A stretch of 7,673 nucleotides of DNA, taken from Methanospirillum sp. GTDB lineage: Archaea; Halobacteriota; Methanomicrobia; Methanomicrobiales; Methanospirillaceae. Position 1 is the first letter of the stretch. The number at the start of each line of letters is the position of its first letter. The notes under the pieces were generated by a model. That model did not search any database. It had not been told where the DNA came from and saw only the letters and a list, made by a program, of their open reading frames with translations. The translations under genes and the position numbers were made by a program. The stretch covers positions 1-7,673 of the forward strand of contig JAJRBL010000294.1 in NCBI GenBank assembly GCA_028679485.1, in the 5' to 3' direction. Shown in pieces: positions 4,898 to 7,673 of the stretch.

Positions 4898-7669
4898 TTA
4901 TCTCGTCCCTTCCCAGTCGAGGAATGTCTTGCACTTGCCACCCGGATTGAGGACGATATCGTCCCTGGTTGCACCAGTATCCCAGCCGGCATCCTGTCCG
5001 ATATAATAGAGATGTGACCGTATCGTCTTCCATGCAGGGGTATTGTTTGCAATACTCATGTCGTATTTATCCCCATTGAAGAGCATCACCGGGATCTGGT
5101 ATGTCCCGTCAGATCTCGTGAAGGAGTGCCAGAGGAGCTGGGTTCTTTGCCGGTTATACAAATCCACCCTGGCATTCCCGATTGGTTGCCGGGTTGTTGC
5201 ATCTACGACAGTTCCCGAGGCGAAGTTACAGACCGGGGCATAATACGCGATGATGGTATGTTCTCCTTGGATATTGGCAAAGGAATACGAGGTACGGATT
5301 CCGAGCGGGGATCCGTCAACAACCACTTCGGCCAGGTCATAGGTATTCCCCCCCACCGAGATGGAACTTACGATCGTATACCCCTGGGAATTGCCGCAGG
5401 GAACCGTGCAGGGGTTTAAGCACGGGGGCGACGGAGTGATGGTACCTGCCGGAGCCGGGTAATAGATGAAACCCGGGGCAAGGTAATAGACTGAAGCATT
5501 GATAGAGAACGGGCCTAGGTGTTCAAAAGAAGCTGACAGGGTATGGGGAGCAACGACACGGGTAAAGGTATACGAATACGGGGATGTCTGTGCCCCGAGC
5601 GAAGTCCCGTCAACCACGACATCCGCTATCCGGTAGCAGGGGTATGCTGTTACGGTAAATGTCCTGTCTGTCCTGCAGGGAACTATAACGTCCCCGGAAG
5701 GATTGATAGTGCCCCCGACTCCTGCGGTTGCATTGATAAGGTATACCTGGGGTGAAAATTGTGCTGATATGGTGTGGTTGGTGGTAACATTCCTGAATAC
5801 CGTGGTGTTCGGAGATGATCCCGGGCCGGCTGACTGGCTGTCTATGATGATATCTGAAATATTATAGCAGGTGTTTGCGGTTATGGTGAATGGCTGCTCG
5901 TTGCCGCAGAGAACGGGAACAATCCCCGAAGGACTGATGTTTCCCCCTGGTCCTGCACTGGCAGTTATTGTCGGGACAATCTGCCTGAAGGTGGAGAATA
6001 TCGTCTGGTTATCGTGGACATTCTGGAATATCGTGGTGTTCGGGTTATCCGATGGAACGGTCAGGATACCATTGATATTGATGCCTGATATCGCATAACA
6101 GGGGTTTGCAGTGCTGATGAATGCCCTGCTTCCTCCACAGGAGACGAGTACCGGGGTAGACGGGGATATCGTCCCTCCGGATCCTGCCCCTGGAGTGATG
6201 AGATAGGAGAGGCCTGAAAAGATGGCATGGATGGTATGATCCCTGTCCACCGATGTAAACGTATATGATGGCATCGGGCCTGTTGATACGTTATCCACGA
6301 GCAGGTCGGCTATCCGGTAACAGTCGTCAGGGGTGATGGTAAAGGTCTGGTTGCCTCCGTCTTCGACACTCACGTTACCGCCGGGATTTATGTTCCCTCC
6401 GGTACCGGCGGTTGCCCTTATGATATGGCCGGGAGGAGGAACCGGGACGGTTATCGTTGCAGTCTGCATGTCCTGTTCGCAGGCGTTGCTTGAGACGAGG
6501 ATAACGGTATAATCACCGGGAGCGGTATAGATGTGAACCGGATTCTGGAGGGAAGAAGTGGCACCGTCTCCGAAGTTCCACTGCCACCTGCCTGGATCCC
6601 CTTTCGTGTGATCAGTGAAGATCACCTTGAGTGGTGCAGGCCCTCCGTCAGAACTTACGGAGAAGTCAGCGACGAGGTTCGGGCAGACCGTGATATAGTT
6701 GCTTTTCGTGACCGGGTAAGAGGTATTGCCCTGTGTTACCGTGTAGGTGACCGTGTATCTCGTTACTTTATCGTCTTTTGCGTAATAGGCATCCTTCAGG
6801 GGATTTTTTTCCCCGCTGGTATTTCCGTCCCCGAACTCCCAGTAGGGTGTTCCGGTTCCGCATTTCAGGACCTCATGGAACTGTACCCTGAGCGGTTCGG
6901 TGCCGAATACCGGTGTTCCGTAAAAGTTCGGTACAACCTGCTGAATAGAGATATAATGCTGTTTTTCTGCGGTAAGTGATGGAATTCCCGCGGTCAGCCT
7001 GACCGTGTAGGTACCGGTCGGGGAGTAGGTATGGGAGGGATTCTGGGCAGAAGAAGTACCCCCGTCCCCGAACTCCCAGTAATACGGCCCTGGTTCATTC
7101 GTAGAGGCATCGAAGAACTGGATGGCATCGCCGGCACAGGCGACCCGGGGTATGGCATAAAAATCAACCGTAAGGCCGGTCTCGAGGAACCCGGGGATGG
7201 ATCTGCCCCCGTATCCCCATAAAAGAAATTCGCTGCCGTCAGGTTTCTTCTCGATAAAGGAGACCCTTTTTGGCCTGGTATCCCCGTACACAGCCTCCAG
7301 GGTGTCTCCGACGGTGTAATAATCCTGGAACTCGGGTCCCTGCCTTCCTTTCAGCAGGGAAAAAGATCCCGCTTCCCCTGAGTTGTTCACCGGCCATTCA
7401 ACACCGTCTACGAGGATGCGGAATGACTGGAAGATATCGGCATTTACACCATCCTTGAAGACCCTGAAGTTGTCTCCCCGGTTATGGGTGATAGAGATCT
7501 TCGCACCGGTCCGGAGGGGATCGATTATCAGGTGAAAATCACCTGCTGACTTCTCGATGGGCCTGGGCTGGGAGGATACCTCAACCATGAGTATCCCGAT
7601 ACCCGCCACTAGAACTGCACTAATGAGAAGGGCTCCAACCAATTCCGTGACTGCAGGGTTCTTGTCCAT
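4898..7669 (-). CDS. Large modular surface protein: pilin-like N-terminus, PKD domains, InlB-type B-repeats
   Basis: The 923-residue product starts with a short charged leader and one hydrophobic helix (MDKNPAVTELVGALL..., helix about 8-29), as in archaeal type IV pilin-like proteins. A beta-rich pilin-type domain follows (about 43-160, ISITHNRGDNF). Three PKD domains come next, at about 167-244, 246-328 and 331-409, each with W-E/N-FGDG (198-203, 277-282, 364-369). Five repeats resembling the divergent InlB B-repeat occupy 415-811, with G-G-I/T-I-x-P, A-D/I-x-V-D-G and H-T-I-x-A-x-F signatures. A carboxypeptidase-regulatory-like beta-sandwich (about 812-876, SGTVVDATTRQPIGNARVDLYN) precedes a 47-residue tail with no second membrane helix. 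Many N-x-S/T sequons suggest heavy glycosylation. The protein is probably anchored by its N-terminus with the repeats outside; adhesion or a structural role is likely, ligand unknown. The start codon is four bases from the window edge, so the promoter is not visible. Confidence 0.9.
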   Translation of the reverse strand: MDKNPAVTELVGALLISAVLVAGIGILMVEVSSQPRPIEKSAGDFHLIIDPLRTGAKISITHNRGDNFRVFKDGVNADIFQSFRILVDGVEWPVNNSGEAGSFSLLKGRQGPEFQDYYTVGDTLEAVYGDTRPKRVSFIEKKPDGSEFLLWGYGGRSIPGFLETGLTVDFYAIPRVACAGDAIQFFDASTNEPGPYYWEFGDGGTSSAQNPSHTYSPTGTYTVRLTAGIPSLTAEKQHYISIQQVVPNFYGTPVFGTEPLRVQFHEVLKCGTGTPYWEFGDGNTSGEKNPLKDAYYAKDDKVTRYTVTYTVTQGNTSYPVTKSNYITVCPNLVADFSVSSDGGPAPLKVIFTDHTKGDPGRWQWNFGDGATSSLQNPVHIYTAPGDYTVILVSSNACEQDMQTATITVPVPPPGHIIRATAGTGGNINPGGNVSVEDGGNQTFTITPDDCYRIADLLVDNVSTGPMPSYTFTSVDRDHTIHAIFSGLSYLITPGAGSGGTISPSTPVLVSCGGSRAFISTANPCYAISGININGILTVPSDNPNTTIFQNVHDNQTIFSTFRQIVPTITASAGPGGNISPSGIVPVLCGNEQPFTITANTCYNISDIIIDSQSAGPGSSPNTTVFRNVTTNHTISAQFSPQVYLINATAGVGGTINPSGDVIVPCRTDRTFTVTAYPCYRIADVVVDGTSLGAQTSPYSYTFTRVVAPHTLSASFEHLGPFSINASVYYLAPGFIYYPAPAGTITPSPPCLNPCTVPCGNSQGYTIVSSISVGGNTYDLAEVVVDGSPLGIRTSYSFANIQGEHTIIAYYAPVCNFASGTVVDATTRQPIGNARVDLYNRQRTQLLWHSFTRSDGTYQIPVMLFNGDKYDMSIANNTPAWKTIRSHLYYIGQDAGWDTGATRDDIVLNPGGKCKTFLDWEGTR
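5237..6427 (-). repeat. Five tandem B-repeats coded within the large surface protein
   Basis: Coding units lie at about 6427-6215, 6211-5981, 5980-5750, 5749-5519 and 5518-5237. The three middle units are exactly 77 residues (231 bases) apart by their cysteines: Cys511/524, Cys588/601 and Cys665/678. Unit 1 keeps only the second cysteine (Cys450). Unit 5 is longer and has a different cysteine cluster (750, 754, 758). Similarity also shows in the DNA: 5787-5812 and 6018-6043 share 23 of 26 bases at a distance of 231. Confidence 0.85.
6443..7171 (-). repeat. Three tandem PKD domains within the large surface protein
   Basis: Coding units lie at about 7171-6938, 6934-6686 and 6679-6443. Units 1 and 2 share an identical 20-base stretch (7062-7081 and 6825-6844) coding the Y-W-E-F-G-D-G core. 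Unit 2 departs from the usual plan: the expected H-x-Y-x-x-x-G-x-Y-x-V strand is replaced by a longer DAYYAKDDKVTRYTVTY segment. PKD domains are extracellular beta-sandwiches, common in methanogen surface proteins. Confidence 0.85.
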
Positions 7670-7673
7670 GGCC

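Noticed and set aside
5237..6427. Regular DNA repeats as a CRISPR array or satellite
   Set aside because: The 231-base periodicity is in frame in one long coding sequence and reflects protein repeats; there are no short identical direct repeats with unique spacers.
5126..6979. Several plus-strand open frames of 66-148 codons opposite the large surface protein
   Set aside because: They are scattered shadows of a GC-rich repeat gene, with no family motifs and no ribosome binding sites that I could see.

Overview
The window looks like chromosomal DNA of a methanogenic archaeon, most likely of the Methanomicrobiales. The reasons are an archaeal-type Thi4 with histidine at the sulfur-donor position, archaeal type IV pilin-like N-termini, PKD-domain surface proteins with Thr/Pro linkers, TATA-like boxes before genes, and moderately high GC. 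The order is inferred from gene content, not from a marker gene.

The left part (about 1-2450) is metabolic and housekeeping. A thiamine phosphate synthase gene (thiE, 5' end cut off by the window) is followed on the same strand by thi4, which makes the thiazole precursor. Together they supply and join the thiazole half of thiamine. Convergent to thi4, with a 5-base gap, lies a TrmO/TsaA-type tRNA methyltransferase gene. Upstream of that, on the same minus strand, is a TspO/MBR membrane protein.

The right part (about 2467-7669) encodes cell-envelope and secreted proteins. A minus-strand pair encodes a small two-helix membrane protein with a four-cysteine tail, then a pilin-like protein with a Thr/Pro linker, one CxxCH motif and a PKD domain. 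Divergent from this pair is a secreted helical protein built from two copies of one unit. Convergent to that is a 923-residue surface protein. It has a pilin-like N-terminus, three PKD domains, five B-repeats (three carrying an evenly spaced cysteine pair) and a carboxypeptidase-regulatory-like domain.

The pilin-like N-termini suggest that both PKD proteins are held in or assembled at the membrane with their beta-rich domains outside. Adhesion or cell-surface structure is the natural guess, but nothing here proves a ligand. There are no RNA genes, insertion sequences, CRISPR arrays or replication origins that I can see. No gap between genes exceeds about 210 bases. The most distinctive features are the disulfide-patterned 77-residue repeats, the small Cys-tail membrane protein next to a pilin gene, and the duplicated secreted helical protein.
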